From: SB25 sp029560875
GTDB lineage: Bacteria; Bacteroidota; Bacteroidia; Bacteroidales; Tenuifilaceae
Reading direction: 5' to 3'
DNA length: 64,000 nucleotides
Assembly (NCBI GenBank): GCA_035388225.1
Contig: DAOOPM010000001.1
Span: forward strand, 198,106 to 262,105
Shown: positions 51,613 through 63,700 of the stretch, in pieces
Layout of the letters: each line of letters starts with the position of its first letter
How positions within the stretch are numbered: the stretch's first letter is position 1
Notes under the pieces: generated by a model
Databases searched by the model: none
Told to the model about the DNA's origin: nothing
Seen by the model: the letters and a program-made list of their open reading frames with translations, nothing else
Translations under genes and position numbers: made by a program

Positions 51613-51654
51613 TTTCACTTTTACATTCGTATATCAGCATTTTACATTTTACAT
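51613..51654 (+). repeat. Heptad array, right bracket of S23 gene B
   Basis: Six contiguous 7-bp words: TTTCACT, TTTACAT, TCGTATA, TCAGCAT, TTTACAT, TTTACAT. The word is the reverse complement of the left array word in another phase. Again the two outer words are perfect and the third and fourth from outside are degenerate. Confidence 0.75.
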
Positions 51655-51684
51655 TAAATCTATACAAACCAAAACAAACTAACT

Positions 51685-53001
51685 ATGACCAAACAAATTG
51701 TTTTTGCTATTGCACTGCTATTAACATTTGCTGTTTTTGGCTACACTATAGCAAGAATTATCAAATTCTTCTCGCTTACCAAAAAGGGATTTCCAGTAAA
51801 AGACCTAGGTAAGCGTTTTATGATTATGACCGAAGTGGCCTTTGGTCAAACTAAAATTTTCCGTCGTCCTGTTCTAGGCTTCCTTCACGCGGTTGTATTC
51901 TGGGGATTCTGCGTAATCATTTTTGGAAGTATCGAAATGGTTATAGATGGTTTATTCGGAATAGAGAAATCGCTTAGTTTCCTAGGCTGGTTCTACGATT
52001 TCCTAATGGCAACTGGCGATATTTTTGCATTCCTTATTGCCATTGCAATTGTTGTATTCCTATTCCGCAGGGTATTCCTTCACGTAAAACGTTTCGAAGG
52101 AATTGAAATGAAAAAAATATCGCACATCGATGCAAACGTAGCATTAACAATTATTTTAGTTCTTATGCTATCGTTGCTAGGGATGAACGCTGCCTACGTT
52201 GGTCATACAATGGCTATTGGAGGAGAGCTTCACGGTGCTTATCCCGTTAGCAATTATCTTGCAGCAATATTCTCAGGTATGTCAGCAGAATCGGTACTTG
52301 TACAGTACGAAATTTACTGGTGGACTCACATCCTTTTGATTTTTGTATTTGCCAATATGCTCCCCTACTCTAAACACTTCCACGTGTTTATGTCGGTTCC
52401 TAACGTATTCCTTTCCAGACTGGAACCACTTGGTAAACTTACCAATATGGACAATGTAACCCGCGAGGTTAAACTAATGATGGACCCCAACGCAGCATTT
52501 GCTGCTCCTGCTACCGATGCTCCTATTGAGCGCTTCGGTGTGAAGGATGCTGAGGATGCTACATGGAAAAATTACTTCGACTCGCTGGCTTGCACCGAGT
52601 GCGGACGTTGTACATCGGTTTGTCCAGCAAATACAACTGGGAAAAAATTATCGCCACGTAAAATTATGATGGATTTACGTGCCCGTATGAAGGAAAAAGG
52701 ACCTCAACTTCTAAAAAACAAAGATTTTAGCGATAATAAATCACTTGTTCGCGACTACGTAACTGAGGAGGAACTTTGGGCATGTACAACCTGTAACGCT
52801 TGTGCAAAAGAATGTCCTATCAATATAAATCACCCAACACTTATTGTTGATATGCGCCGCTACCTTGTAATGGAAGAAGGTTCTGCACCAGGTGAGATTA
52901 AGGCAATGTTCAACAATATTGAGAACAATGGCGCTCCTTGGCAGTACTCGCCTGAGGATAGGCTGTTATGGACAAAGGATTTGGAAATCAATGTAAAATA
53001 G
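51685..53001 (+). CDS. Membrane Fe-S oxidoreductase, cytochrome-like half
   Basis: This 438-residue protein has an N-terminal membrane domain like the nitrate reductase gamma subunit (about five helices, residues 5-240, with His residues in FLHAVVFWGF, VGHTMAIGGELHG and YWWTHILLIF that could hold haem b). Two [4Fe-4S] clusters follow (CTECGRCTSVCPANTTG and CTTCNACAKECPININH). It matches the N-terminal part of ETF:menaquinone oxidoreductases of the HdrDE/DUF224 type. The catalytic CCG part is encoded by the next gene, 69 nt downstream, where other organisms often have one fused protein. Confidence 0.9.
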   Translation: MTKQIVFAIALLLTFAVFGYTIARIIKFFSLTKKGFPVKDLGKRFMIMTEVAFGQTKIFRRPVLGFLHAVVFWGFCVIIFGSIEMVIDGLFGIEKSLSFLGWFYDFLMATGDIFAFLIAIAIVVFLFRRVFLHVKRFEGIEMKKISHIDANVALTIILVLMLSLLGMNAAYVGHTMAIGGELHGAYPVSNYLAAIFSGMSAESVLVQYEIYWWTHILLIFVFANMLPYSKHFHVFMSVPNVFLSRLEPLGKLTNMDNVTREVKLMMDPNAAFAAPATDAPIERFGVKDAEDATWKNYFDSLACTECGRCTSVCPANTTGKKLSPRKIMMDLRARMKEKGPQLLKNKDFSDNKSLVRDYVTEEELWACTTCNACAKECPININHPTLIVDMRRYLVMEEGSAPGEIKAMFNNIENNGAPWQYSPEDRLLWTKDLEINVK

Positions 53002-53070
53002 ACTGTTTTAACTGTTAAGGATAAATCCAGTACAGCAAGAACAACTATCAATAAAAATTATCAACGAGAT

Positions 53071-53865
53071 ATGGAAACACGTAAAATAGAAGTCCCTGTA
53101 ATGGCCGATTTATTCGCCCGTGGCGAGAAACCTGAGTATCTTTTCTGGGTTGGTTGCGCAGGTGCTTACGACGACCGTTACAAAAAAGTAACACGTGCTT
53201 TTGCAAAAATACTTAGCCACCTAAATGTTAGCTACGCAGTGCTTGGGAAGGAGGAAACCTGTACTGGCGACCCAGCTCGTCGTGCAGGTAACGAAATGCT
53301 TTACCAAATGCAAGCGCTACAAAATATTGAACTTTTCAAGGCATACGAGATTACAAAAATCATCACCATTTGCCCTCACTGCTTCAATATTTTCAAGAAT
53401 GAGTATCCTGATTTGGGTGGAAACTACGAGGTAATCAGCTATGTTGAACTACTCGACAAATTCATTCAGGACGGAAAACTTAAGGTAAATGCCGATACTT
53501 TCAAGAACTCACGCATCACCTACCACGACCCTTGCTACTTAGGTCGCGCTAACGATATGTACGATGAACCACGTAGAGTGATTAAATCGGTATCGGGCGA
53601 TGTGGTTGAGATGGAGCGTAACAAGAGCTTTGCTCTATGCTGCGGTGCTGGTGGTGCTCAAATGTTCAAGGAGGCCGAAAAAGGCGATAAGGAAGTATTC
53701 CTTGAGCGTATGGACGATGTACTAAAGGCAAATCCTGATATCATTGCAACTGCTTGTCCCTTCTGTATGACAATGATGACCGATGGTATCAAGTACAAAA
53801 ATCAGGAAGAGAAGATGAAGAATTACGATATTGCTGAGCTAATCGTAATGTCACTTGGATTATAA
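53071..53865 (+). CDS. CCG-domain Fe-S subunit (HdrD/B-like)
   Basis: A 264-residue soluble protein with two cysteine-rich CCG domains. The first has FWVGCAGAYDDRYKK with TCTGDPARRAGNEM and ICPHCFNIFKNEYP. The second has TYHDPCYLGRANDMYD, LCCGAGGAQMF and ATACPFCMTMM. Such domains bind non-cubane [4Fe-4S] clusters in heterodisulfide reductase and in ETF-linked quinone reductases. With the preceding membrane protein it should form a two-subunit oxidoreductase that passes ETF electrons to menaquinone. It lies 25 nt before the acyl-CoA dehydrogenase gene. Confidence 0.92.
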   Translation: METRKIEVPVMADLFARGEKPEYLFWVGCAGAYDDRYKKVTRAFAKILSHLNVSYAVLGKEETCTGDPARRAGNEMLYQMQALQNIELFKAYEITKIITICPHCFNIFKNEYPDLGGNYEVISYVELLDKFIQDGKLKVNADTFKNSRITYHDPCYLGRANDMYDEPRRVIKSVSGDVVEMERNKSFALCCGAGGAQMFKEAEKGDKEVFLERMDDVLKANPDIIATACPFCMTMMTDGIKYKNQEEKMKNYDIAELIVMSLGL

Positions 53866-53890
53866 CAAAACAAAATAACCTTTCAAACTA

Positions 53891-55666
53891 ATGGAAAAAG
53901 TAAACCTTAAAAGTGGAGAATTCCTAGTAAAGGATGTTGATGCGAATAGTATCTTTATTCCAGAGGAATTCAATGAGGAGCAAAGAATGATTGCTCAAAC
54001 CTGTAGAGATTTTCTAGAGGCTGAAGTTTACCCCAACTTGGATAAGACCGAAAAAGGCGATAGGGCTTTAATGAAAAGCATTCTACAAAAAGCTGGCGAA
54101 CTTGGTATGCTTGGTATTGCAATCCCAGAACAATACAATGGTTTTGGTCAGGATTTCAAAACTCAAATGCTAGTTGCCGAAACAACTGGTGCTGGCTACT
54201 CTTTCTCGGTTGCCTATATGTGCCATTGCGGTATTGGAACAATGCCAATTATGTACTACGGAAACGAGGAGCAACGTCAAAAATACGTTACACGCCTTGC
54301 AACTGGCGAGTTAATTGGTGCTTACTGTTTAACTGAGCCAGGCGCTGGTAGCGATGCGAACTCAGGTAAAACCCAAGCTAAACTTAGCGAGGATGGTAAA
54401 CACTATATCCTTAACGGACAAAAAATGTGGATTACCAACGGTGGTTTTTGCGATACACAGGTAGTTTTCGCTAAAATTGACAACGACCGTATTTTAAGTG
54501 CTTTCATTGTTGAGAGCAACTGGCCAGGTGTGGTAATTGGTCCTGATGAGCATAAATTGGGTATCAAAGGTTCATCAACTACTCAAATCTATTACAACGA
54601 TGTAAAAGTACCTGTTGAGAATATGATTGGTGGTCGTGGCGAAGGTTTCCGTATTGCCCTAAGCATTCTACACATGGGCCGTATGAAACTTGGTGCTAAC
54701 GTAATTGGTGCTGCAAAGCAAACCATTACCGATGCTGTTAGGTACTCAAATGAGCGTAAGCAATTTAACACACAGATATCAAACTTTGGCGCAATTAAGC
54801 ACAAGCTTGGCCAAATGGCAATCAAGGCTTTTGCCCATGAATCGGCAATTTACCGTGTAAGTAAAGATGTTGATATTCTACTTGACCAGTATAAGGCAGA
54901 AGGTTGCGACTACGGCCGTGCAGCAATTGATGCAATCAGCCACTACGCTGTAGAGGATGCAGTTCTAAAAGTTTGGGGCTCAGAGATGTTGGATTACGTA
55001 GTTGACGAAGGTGTTCAAGTTCACGGAGGTATGGGTTACTCTGCCGAAATGAACATTGACAAAGGCTACCGCGATTCACGTATCAACCGTATTTTTGAAG
55101 GAACCAATGAAATTAACCGTCTACTTGTTGTAGAAAGTGCTACAAAGCGTGCGTTAAAAGGTGAATACGACCTATTTGGCCCAGCAGAAGAACTTTACAA
55201 CAATATGGGTTCAATCACCGATAGCGCAAAGGCAGGCGAAAGCTACTACGAGGAGAAACTTCGCTATGTGAAGAACTTCAAGAAAGCAGTTATGCTTGCC
55301 GTTTACAGCACCAACAAGGCTCTAGGTAAGAAATTTATGAACGAGCAGGAAGTTGTAAACAACCTATCGAATATGATTATGGAACTTTACATTGCTGAAT
55401 CGTTGGCGTTGAGAATTCAGAAACTTGAAGGATTAAAGGGTGTTAACCCAATCCACAGGGATATTTTGGATGTATTCGTTTACGACGCAGCAAATATTAT
55501 CCGTAAGAATGCAAAAGATGCAATCTACTCAAGCATTGAGGGTGATGAGGCTGAGAGCCTAAATAAGGCTATCAAAACCTTAACTCACGTTAAGGGTATC
55601 AACACCAAAGATGCTCGTCGTAGAATTGCTGATAAGATGATTGAGAATAACGAGTATAAGTTCTAA
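53891..55666 (+). CDS. Acyl-CoA dehydrogenase, long form
   Basis: This 591-residue FAD enzyme oxidises acyl-CoA to enoyl-CoA (or works in reverse). The core (about 20-420) carries AYCLTEPGAGSDANS, MWITNGGFCDTQVVFAK, KLGIKGSSTTQIYY and the catalytic-Glu region RIFEGTNEINRLLVV. A C-terminal extension of about 160 residues, as in VLCAD-like members, makes it longer than the usual 380-residue enzymes. It is the last gene of the etf operon and is followed by a perfect hairpin terminator. Chain-length preference is unknown. Confidence 0.95.
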   Translation: MEKVNLKSGEFLVKDVDANSIFIPEEFNEEQRMIAQTCRDFLEAEVYPNLDKTEKGDRALMKSILQKAGELGMLGIAIPEQYNGFGQDFKTQMLVAETTGAGYSFSVAYMCHCGIGTMPIMYYGNEEQRQKYVTRLATGELIGAYCLTEPGAGSDANSGKTQAKLSEDGKHYILNGQKMWITNGGFCDTQVVFAKIDNDRILSAFIVESNWPGVVIGPDEHKLGIKGSSTTQIYYNDVKVPVENMIGGRGEGFRIALSILHMGRMKLGANVIGAAKQTITDAVRYSNERKQFNTQISNFGAIKHKLGQMAIKAFAHESAIYRVSKDVDILLDQYKAEGCDYGRAAIDAISHYAVEDAVLKVWGSEMLDYVVDEGVQVHGGMGYSAEMNIDKGYRDSRINRIFEGTNEINRLLVVESATKRALKGEYDLFGPAEELYNNMGSITDSAKAGESYYEEKLRYVKNFKKAVMLAVYSTNKALGKKFMNEQEVVNNLSNMIMELYIAESLALRIQKLEGLKGVNPIHRDILDVFVYDAANIIRKNAKDAIYSSIEGDEAESLNKAIKTLTHVKGINTKDARRRIADKMIENNEYKF

Positions 55667-55693
55667 TACAGAGGTAAACTCAAGAAAATTGTG

Positions 55694-55723
55694 AAAGAGA
55701 TACGGTAATTACCGTATCTCTTT
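55694..55723 (+). terminator. Terminator of the etf operon
   Basis: A perfect 30-nt palindrome with AAAGAGATACGGTAA as the left arm, followed by a T-rich run. Confidence 0.9.
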
Positions 55724-55738
55724 TATTTTATAATGATG

Positions 55739-55768
55739 TTGAATACTTTGGTGAGTTAATTATATTTG
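55739..55768 (+). promoter_or_regulatory. Promoter TTG-N19-TATATTTG
   Basis: TTG (55739-55741), 19 nt, TATATTTG (55761-55768). An in-frame ATG at 55766 lies inside the -7 box, so translation must start at 55802. Confidence 0.7.
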
Positions 55769-55801
55769 CATAGTTTCAAACATTACATATTTATTATCGA
55801 C

Positions 55802-57490
55802 ATGGGAAAGAGAATTTTATGTATTTTGATAACGTTGTTACTTTCCACATCGGATGATTTACTGTCTCAAAATCGGAATATACCCGAATACAAATCCGAT
55901 TCTATTGGAATTGAAAAGCAATTAGATTCCATTGAAAAATACATCAATTTTAATGAACACCAAACAGCCTATGCACTGACATTGGAGGGGCTGAATAAGT
56001 ACTCGAGCACAACTTACAAAATTGGGAAGATTAAACTCCTGGAAAGAGCCGCATCAATAAACTGCCACTACGAGTACAAGCTCGACAGTAGCGTTTATTA
56101 CCTCAACGAAATGCGCAAATTATCAGCAGAAGCTGGCTTTAAGAAAGGGTTGCTATGGTATGAAAATATACTAGGTAGAATATACTACCTTCAAAAAGAC
56201 TTCTCGAATGCAAATAAATTTTTCAAAAGTGCATACACTCAATCTGTGGAACTAAACGATAGCGTTGGAATTGCCGACATCCTTGCAACATTATCGTATA
56301 TACAAATCATAAACAAAGAATACGATAGTGCCAAACAATCGATACACAAGGCCTTAGATATTACCCAATATTACAGCATGGCCAGAACAGACATTATGCT
56401 TTACGATAGAATGGGCAGAATATTCCAAGAAACCAATCAATATGATAGTTCTATCCATTACTACAAAAAAGCACTTGAAACATCGGAGTCTATTCAAAGT
56501 CGACAGGGAATTTTAACATCGGAATTCAATATTGCTTATATCAACTACTTACAAAACCCCAAAGTTGATATCGAAAAACTGCTAAAGGAGATAATGCGAA
56601 AAACCAGAAATGAAGGTTTTTTAAGAATATATATAGGCGCAGGATATTTTCTTGCAGATGTATATGAAGAAAAAAAGGAATTCGAAAAAGCTTTAATCAG
56701 CTACAAAATGATTAGGGAGTTTGAGGACTCCCTGATTGGTAATGAAAGGGTTCGTGAGGTTGTTGAGCGTGAATCCTCTTTCTACCTTAACCAGAAGGAG
56801 GTTGAGAATCAACAACTCATGAAGGATGCCGAAATCAGGGAACTTGCCCTCCGAAACAGGAAAATTATCATCTACTTTACAGCCTTCACACTTATTATAA
56901 GCATATTATTCCTACGGAATATCTACAAGAAGTACAAGGTAATTAAGGATAACATTGAAACTATCAGGAATAAGGATAGGATTATCTTTGAGCAGGAAAA
57001 AGCCCTTATACAGAGCGAAAAGGAGATTATTGAGCAAAAATTGGAACTTCAAAACAAGGAACTCTCCAGCAAGTTGATGAAGATATATCAACACCAAGAA
57101 ATTATTGAGAATATTACATCGGAACTAGTTGGACTTAAAAATGAGCTAAGTTCAAGCTTAAAAGGGAGTAAAGAGGCATCCAGCAAAGTTCAGAACATTA
57201 TAAACCAGATTAACACATCGAACAACGAGCAACTTTGGAGTGAGTTTGAGGCTACATTTAATGAAACCAACCCCGATTACTTAAAGAGATTATCGGAGCG
57301 ATTTCCTGATTTAACCCCAAACGACTTAAAACTCTGCATATTTCTAAATATGAATCTGCGCACCAAAGAAATATCTGTAATTACCCAGCAAAATATTAAA
57401 ACTATTGAAGTTGCAAGAACTCGTCTCCGCAAAAAATTAGGGCTCGATAACACTAACACAAACATTACTGCATTCCTAAAACAAATATAA
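55802..57490 (+). CDS. TPR protein with C-terminal HTH domain
   Basis: This 562-residue protein has a signal-anchor (MGKRILCILITLLLSTS), TPR-like helical repeats over about 30-330 (for example YDSSIHYYKKALETSES), a membrane helix near 360-380 (IIIYFTAFTLIISILFLRNI), a long coiled coil, and a C-terminal LuxR-like DNA-binding domain (LTPNDLKLCIFLNMNLRTKE, then RTRLRKKLGL). This layout is a Bacteroidota type of one-component membrane regulator: repeats outside, DNA binding inside. It precedes the large S8 protease gene by 222 nt and could control it, but that is inference. Confidence 0.88.
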   Translation: MGKRILCILITLLLSTSDDLLSQNRNIPEYKSDSIGIEKQLDSIEKYINFNEHQTAYALTLEGLNKYSSTTYKIGKIKLLERAASINCHYEYKLDSSVYYLNEMRKLSAEAGFKKGLLWYENILGRIYYLQKDFSNANKFFKSAYTQSVELNDSVGIADILATLSYIQIINKEYDSAKQSIHKALDITQYYSMARTDIMLYDRMGRIFQETNQYDSSIHYYKKALETSESIQSRQGILTSEFNIAYINYLQNPKVDIEKLLKEIMRKTRNEGFLRIYIGAGYFLADVYEEKKEFEKALISYKMIREFEDSLIGNERVREVVERESSFYLNQKEVENQQLMKDAEIRELALRNRKIIIYFTAFTLIISILFLRNIYKKYKVIKDNIETIRNKDRIIFEQEKALIQSEKEIIEQKLELQNKELSSKLMKIYQHQEIIENITSELVGLKNELSSSLKGSKEASSKVQNIINQINTSNNEQLWSEFEATFNETNPDYLKRLSERFPDLTPNDLKLCIFLNMNLRTKEISVITQQNIKTIEVARTRLRKKLGLDNTNTNITAFLKQI

Positions 57491-57712
57491 ACTTCGTTTT
57501 TCTATCGAAGAAACATTAAAATAGCACTTTCTTAATCTTCGCCTTGATGTAGTGACCATAAATTCACTTACACATATAACTAACAACACATTAACTATCC
57601 ATTGTAGTATTAATGTAGTGTTTTTTACGAACTCAAAACACCCGTAGTCAGGTAGTTTATGACCTTCTTTGTAGGCTCTAAAAATCAAAATGTTAAACCT
57701 AAAAACCAAGCT

Positions 57713-60700
57713 ATGAAGAAGATTTACCTGCTTTGGGTATTCCTGTTCTTAGCAGTTGCAACCTTTGCACAAAAGGAAATACTGTTAGGCTCTGGAAAGA
57801 TAACACTCAAAGAAAACGTTAACGAATTTATCTACGGGAAACAGAACCTTCCCGATAGTATTGTTTACAGAGACAATTACTATGTTGTAGTTCAACTAAG
57901 CTCTATCCCTACAAAAAAGGAAAAAGAGGCCTTAAAAACAAAGGGTATAGAGTTAAAGTCCTACATTCAGGACAGAACTTACTTTGCAACAATTAAAAAG
58001 GATAGCAAAAGCAGTGTTGGTAGTATTTTGAAATCAACAAACATAAAAAGTATCCTTCAAATTGAACCAGAATGGAAAATTGAAAACAAAGTCTACAATG
58101 GAGAGATTCCTGATTACGCAAAAGTAGGCAATGATATTGCAAAAATTGAGTTAATATACTTTGAGAACAGTGATGTTAACGAAATAAAAAGTTACTTAGC
58201 ATTAAAAGGATATAGAACAATAAACTTTGCTGCAGAGTTTAATACAATAACAATTGAAATTCCTATTTACAAGGCTCAAGAACTTGCAAAACAGCCTTGG
58301 GTTAAATGGATTGAGTACATTGCTCCAGAAGCAGAACTTGAAAACGTTAGAGGTCGCAGCATGTCTCGCTCTAATATCCTAGGACAAACAGCCCTTGGCG
58401 GCAGAGGATTAACAGGAAAAGGAGTTAATGTTGGTATTTGGGATGGTAGCATTGAAGCACACCCTGACCTTGGCAACAGATTAATCACAAAAGAATTTGA
58501 GTACATAAGTGAACATGGTCAGCATACGTCTGGCACACTAACTGGTTCAGGTTTACTTGACCCAAAAGCAAAAGGCATGGCTCCTGAGGCAACGCTTTAC
58601 GCTTGGAACTTCAACACACAACAAAACGGTTTATCTGCACAGCAGGAGATGCTTATCTCGGCTCGCGATTATGGTGTTGTTATTACATCGAACTCTTACG
58701 GTGTAAGCATGAACAATACAACATCGTGCGTAACACCACCTAACTATGGTGCTGGAGATTTGCAACTTGACCAACTGCAGAACCTATTCCCTTCGCTACT
58801 ACACGTTTTTTCAGCAGGTAACGACCAAGGAAAGTGTACTACATCGGGTAACAGATATTTTACATCGACAAAACGCGCAAAAAACTCAATTCTTGTAGGT
58901 GCACTAGACCAATTAACAGGAATGACGGACTTTAGCAGTTGGGGCCCAATGAACGATGGCAGAATTCTGCCCCATATCACAGCATTCGGAGATTATGTTT
59001 ACTCTACTGTTTACGACAACAAATACGCCGATGATATATGGAGCGGAACATCAATGGCCTGTCCAAATGTGTCGGGTACAGCAACACTACTTTACGAGCG
59101 TTACAAGCAAATATTTGGAGCGAATCCTGTTTCATCGTTAATCAAAGGAGCACTCCTAAACTCTGCTGAGGATAAAGGAAATCCAGGCCCCGACTACCAA
59201 TTTGGCTACGGAGCAATGGACGGCGTACGTGCAGTGGAAATCATTGAGAAAAACAGATTTTTTGTTGGCTCTATTGAGAATGGCGAGGAGCAAACATATA
59301 CCATAAACATACCTGCCGGTGCAAAAGAAGTAAAAGTAATGCTTGTTTGGAATGATATTCAAGGTACAAGTGCTTCAAAAGCTCTGATTAACGATTTGGA
59401 TTTAACCCTCGAGAATGGTGGAACAACACACCTCCCATGGATTCTAAACCCAAACAACCCTTCGGCAAATGCAACAAAAGGAATTGATAGGCTCAATAAC
59501 CAAGAGCAAATTACCCTTACAAACCCTGCTGCAGGTAGTTACACGATACGAGTAAAAGGATACGAAGTTCCAAGTGGCCCTCAACAGTACTCTGTTGTTT
59601 ACGACTACTACATGCCAACCCTTATGCTTACCTACCCTAACGGAGGGGAGAGCTTTAACCCTGGCGACAAACCAGTTATTCGCTGGTCTTCAATTGGATA
59701 CACAGGAACCTATACACTTCAGATTTCCACAGATAACGGTACAACATTCCAAACCATTGCAGCCAACATTCCAAATAATCAAAAAGATTATATTATTACC
59801 GTTCCTAACACCATTACTAACCAAGGTCTAATTAGGGTTATTCAGGATGGTACAATGGACGTTAACGACGCTCCATTCTCTATTATGAATGTTGCAAGCA
59901 ATTTACAACTAGTACTCGCTACATGTGGAGCAAGTGGCTGGAAATTGAGTTGGAATGCTGTTACAGATGCCACTAAATATAAAGTGCTTAAAGCCAATGT
60001 TAACGAGGGAACCTACACTGAAATTGGCGAAACTACTAACACAACCTACGATTTACCTGCACTAAACACCGATAGAAATATCTACTCAGTAGCAGCGGTA
60101 TCGGCCGATGGCGCAGTAAGCGAAAGAGCGTATGCCGTAATTGCAAATCCTTCGGTTGGAGTTGACCTACAAACCATTGGTTTGCCCTTTGAGGAAAAAC
60201 TAATTGAGTTCCCTAGCAATTACGTTCAAGTTTCGTCGAGTATTGGCGTCAACACCTCGTATGTTCAAACTCTGTTTGAGTACAGCGGTGCGCATATTAT
60301 TAAAATGCTGGGTAACGAAACTACCACCACCACATGGAACGCAACTGGCGATTTGTTTGCCAATAACCCCAATGATGTTGCATCGGCAAAAATATGCGAC
60401 ATAAATGCCACAAACATCAATGGTCAACTTTGGCTTAGACTTGCCGCTGTAATGGCAAACACTGCTGCGGATAATGCTCGTTTCCGAGTGTTAGCCGATG
60501 GAACACCTGTTGCCAACACAAACGGAGATGTCGAAATCTCGTCGATTGGAAGTGGACAAAATATTATGTACTGGGATTTAAGCAGTAAGGCTGGAAGCAA
60601 ATTCTCGTTAGAGTTCCAGGCAGTGCTTCGCAATGCAAAAGATTCCCTAATGTTTGGTCATTTCCAGATATGGCAACCTAAGAACGATGTTAGCATAACC

Positions 60701-63700
60701 AAACTTACTGTACCAACTGCATCGGCTACACTAGGTGTTGGCGAGAATATTACTATTGATGTGCGCAACTATAGCGGTAACCAACTGGCCAATATACCTG
60801 TAAGCTACAACATTAATGGTGGCACTCCAGTGCAAGAGGTTATTGCTGGGCCAATTGCTCCATTTAAAACGGTAACATACACTTTTGCAAACAAGGCAAA
60901 CCTTTCGGAGGTTGATGTAATTTTCAATGTTGAAGCCACTGTATTATACACAGGCGATGAAACGGCAAGCAACAACTCTCGCACCGCACAAACAACCCGT
61001 TTTGGCGATTACTTTGTTATGCCAAAAACAACAACGGGCAATACATTTACAGCAACTGCCACAACAAAACTATTTACCGATGATGGCGGAAAAGTTTTGA
61101 ACTATGGTAATAGCGTTAGCGGAGCAGTTGTTATTAAACCAACAACTACAGGGAAAAAAGTGAAAGTAAAGCTCCTTGAGTTCGATGTTGAGAACATTTA
61201 CGACAAGCTAACCATTCGCGACGGAAACTCCTCCACTTCGCCAGTTATAGTTACTCTTACAGGCAACTCCTACTCACTTCCTAAGGAGTTTGTATCGACT
61301 GTCACTTCAGGAGAACTTTACGTTGAGTTCAAGTCTGACTCCGAAGGCAATAGAACTGGATGGCTTGCCGAAATTAGCGAGGTTAGCGCCACAAACTCGG
61401 GCTCGGGTAATACGTTTGCCCTAACAAGCATATCGAACTATAACGGCAATTACAGTGTTCCCTCAACAATCAGCATAAATGTAAAAAACCAAGGCTCAAC
61501 TTCAGCAAGCAACGTTCAGGTTCAGTACAGAATAAACAGCGGCACTTGGGTTAGCGAGCAAATTGCATCTATTGCTGCCGGGGCAACAGCATCGTACAAC
61601 TTTACCCAAAAGGCTACCGTAAGTGAAGTTGGTAAGGATTTCACCATTACAGCAAGGGTTATTGATGTTGATGAGTATATGGACGACAACACCGCATCGA
61701 AAACAGTAAAGAACGATATTTACTGCTTCCCATACTCCAACTACTCTACAACAAGTCCATTCTTTATCAGTAAATTGGAGAAAAACGGAATAGCTAATGC
61801 TACCTCAACCACTGCATCACCTGGGGCTTACCCACAGTATTTCAGAAATATTGTATTCCCACTTTACAAGGATTTAAGTAACGAAACTTTCAGCGTTACC
61901 ATTAACTCTCATCAAACCAATGGTAAACTGGGAATTTTTATTGACTGGAATAACGATGGCGATTTGACTGATGCAGGCGAAGGACCTTTTAGCGTGAGTA
62001 CAACTTCGGGAACAAACGTGTATAACATACCAGTAACAATCCCCACCTCGGCAACTGCAGGCCAGTACTATATGCGTTTAAGAGCATCAACTAACACAGG
62101 CGCTGTTGACCCTTGTCGTTCCGAAACTAGCAACAATGGGGAAATTGAAGACTATAAAGTTGAACTATTCAACAACTTCCCAATTTCCAAGGATGTTGCA
62201 GTAACTGCTACAAACCTTGTAAGTGGTTCAAATTACACAACCACCGAAACAGTTAAGGCTACAATTAAAAACAACGCATCGGTAGCGGTTAGCAATTTTG
62301 ACATTGCGTTCAAAGTTAATGATGGCACAGAGGTTAAGGAAACTGTAACCGAAACCATTAATGCCTTCGGCACTTACGAGTACACATTTGCAGGTAAAGC
62401 CAATCTATCGGCAGCAGGCTCATATGCCGTTGAAATTTACACTCTACTTGCCGATGACCAAACTCCAGAAAACAACAAGTTAACCACAACCATCTTTAAC
62501 GAAGCACCTGCTACAGACGGATTCTTCGCGCTTAACTTCGACGGAGTTGATGATGTGGTAAATGCAGGTACATTAAACGGAATAGATATTCAAACATTTA
62601 CCTACGAAGCGTGGATTAACCCAGCAAGTTATGGAGGATACGGTTCTATTGGCTTTGGAAATATATTCCGTGGCAAAAATGCTATAATTTTTATTACTGC
62701 AGGAAACAGTATATATCCAGCAGGTAGTATGATAATTAGTGGTATAGGCGGCTTTAAGGCCTTCTTTACACAGGAAAATACCATAGAACTAAACAAGTGG
62801 CAACACATATCTGTAACATACAATTCAACATCGAACCAACTTAAAGCCTACATAAATGGTGTTGAGCAAACACTTACAGAGTCAACCTCAGGAACGGTTG
62901 CTGCAGTGGCAAATAATGCTACCAGCAATTTATACATTGGTAATAGCGCCACTCTCGACCGCCAATTCAATGGAATGATTGACGAAGCCAGAGTTTGGAA
63001 TGTTGTGAGAACTCAAGTGAATATCCAAACCGGTATGTATGCACACCAAACTGGCGAAACTGGTTTAGTGGCAGAGTTTAGGTTCGATGAAGGTTACTAC
63101 AACAGCAAAGCATACTCTGGTACTATTCAGGCATCAATACTTAATGCAGATTTAAGCAACTCCGAAGGCAGCATTTGGACTGTTCCTACAGTTGAATTTG
63201 CATCGTACGGTTTTGCATCGCAAGTAATTGGATGGGAAAAGGTTTCCAACAACTACTACAAAACAGAGGTAGCAACCGGAACAGACCTAACAAACCTTGT
63301 TGCAAACTTTGCGGCTAACTACCCCAATGCCACTGTAAAGGTTGGAGCAACAAATCAGGTTAGCGGTTCTACTCCAAATAACTTTACCAACTCGGTAGCA
63401 GTACCTGTTCAGTACGACTTAGCAACAAGTATATTTGGTAAAAACATCACAAACTCTATTCAATTCAGCGTTAAGGAGGAGTTAAACAATGTAGCGACAA
63501 TGAACACGTTCAGCATTTCTTCGTTATCGCTCAATGCTTCGCCAGTTACAATGAATATGGTATTTGATGTTAACGCATCAGCTGTTGTTACTGCATTAGT
63601 GCCAACATTTACACTATCGGCCGGTGCAAAAGCTTATGTAAATGGAGAGGAAGTAATTTCTGGCACATCGGCCATTAACTTTAGCAACCCTGTTGTTTTT

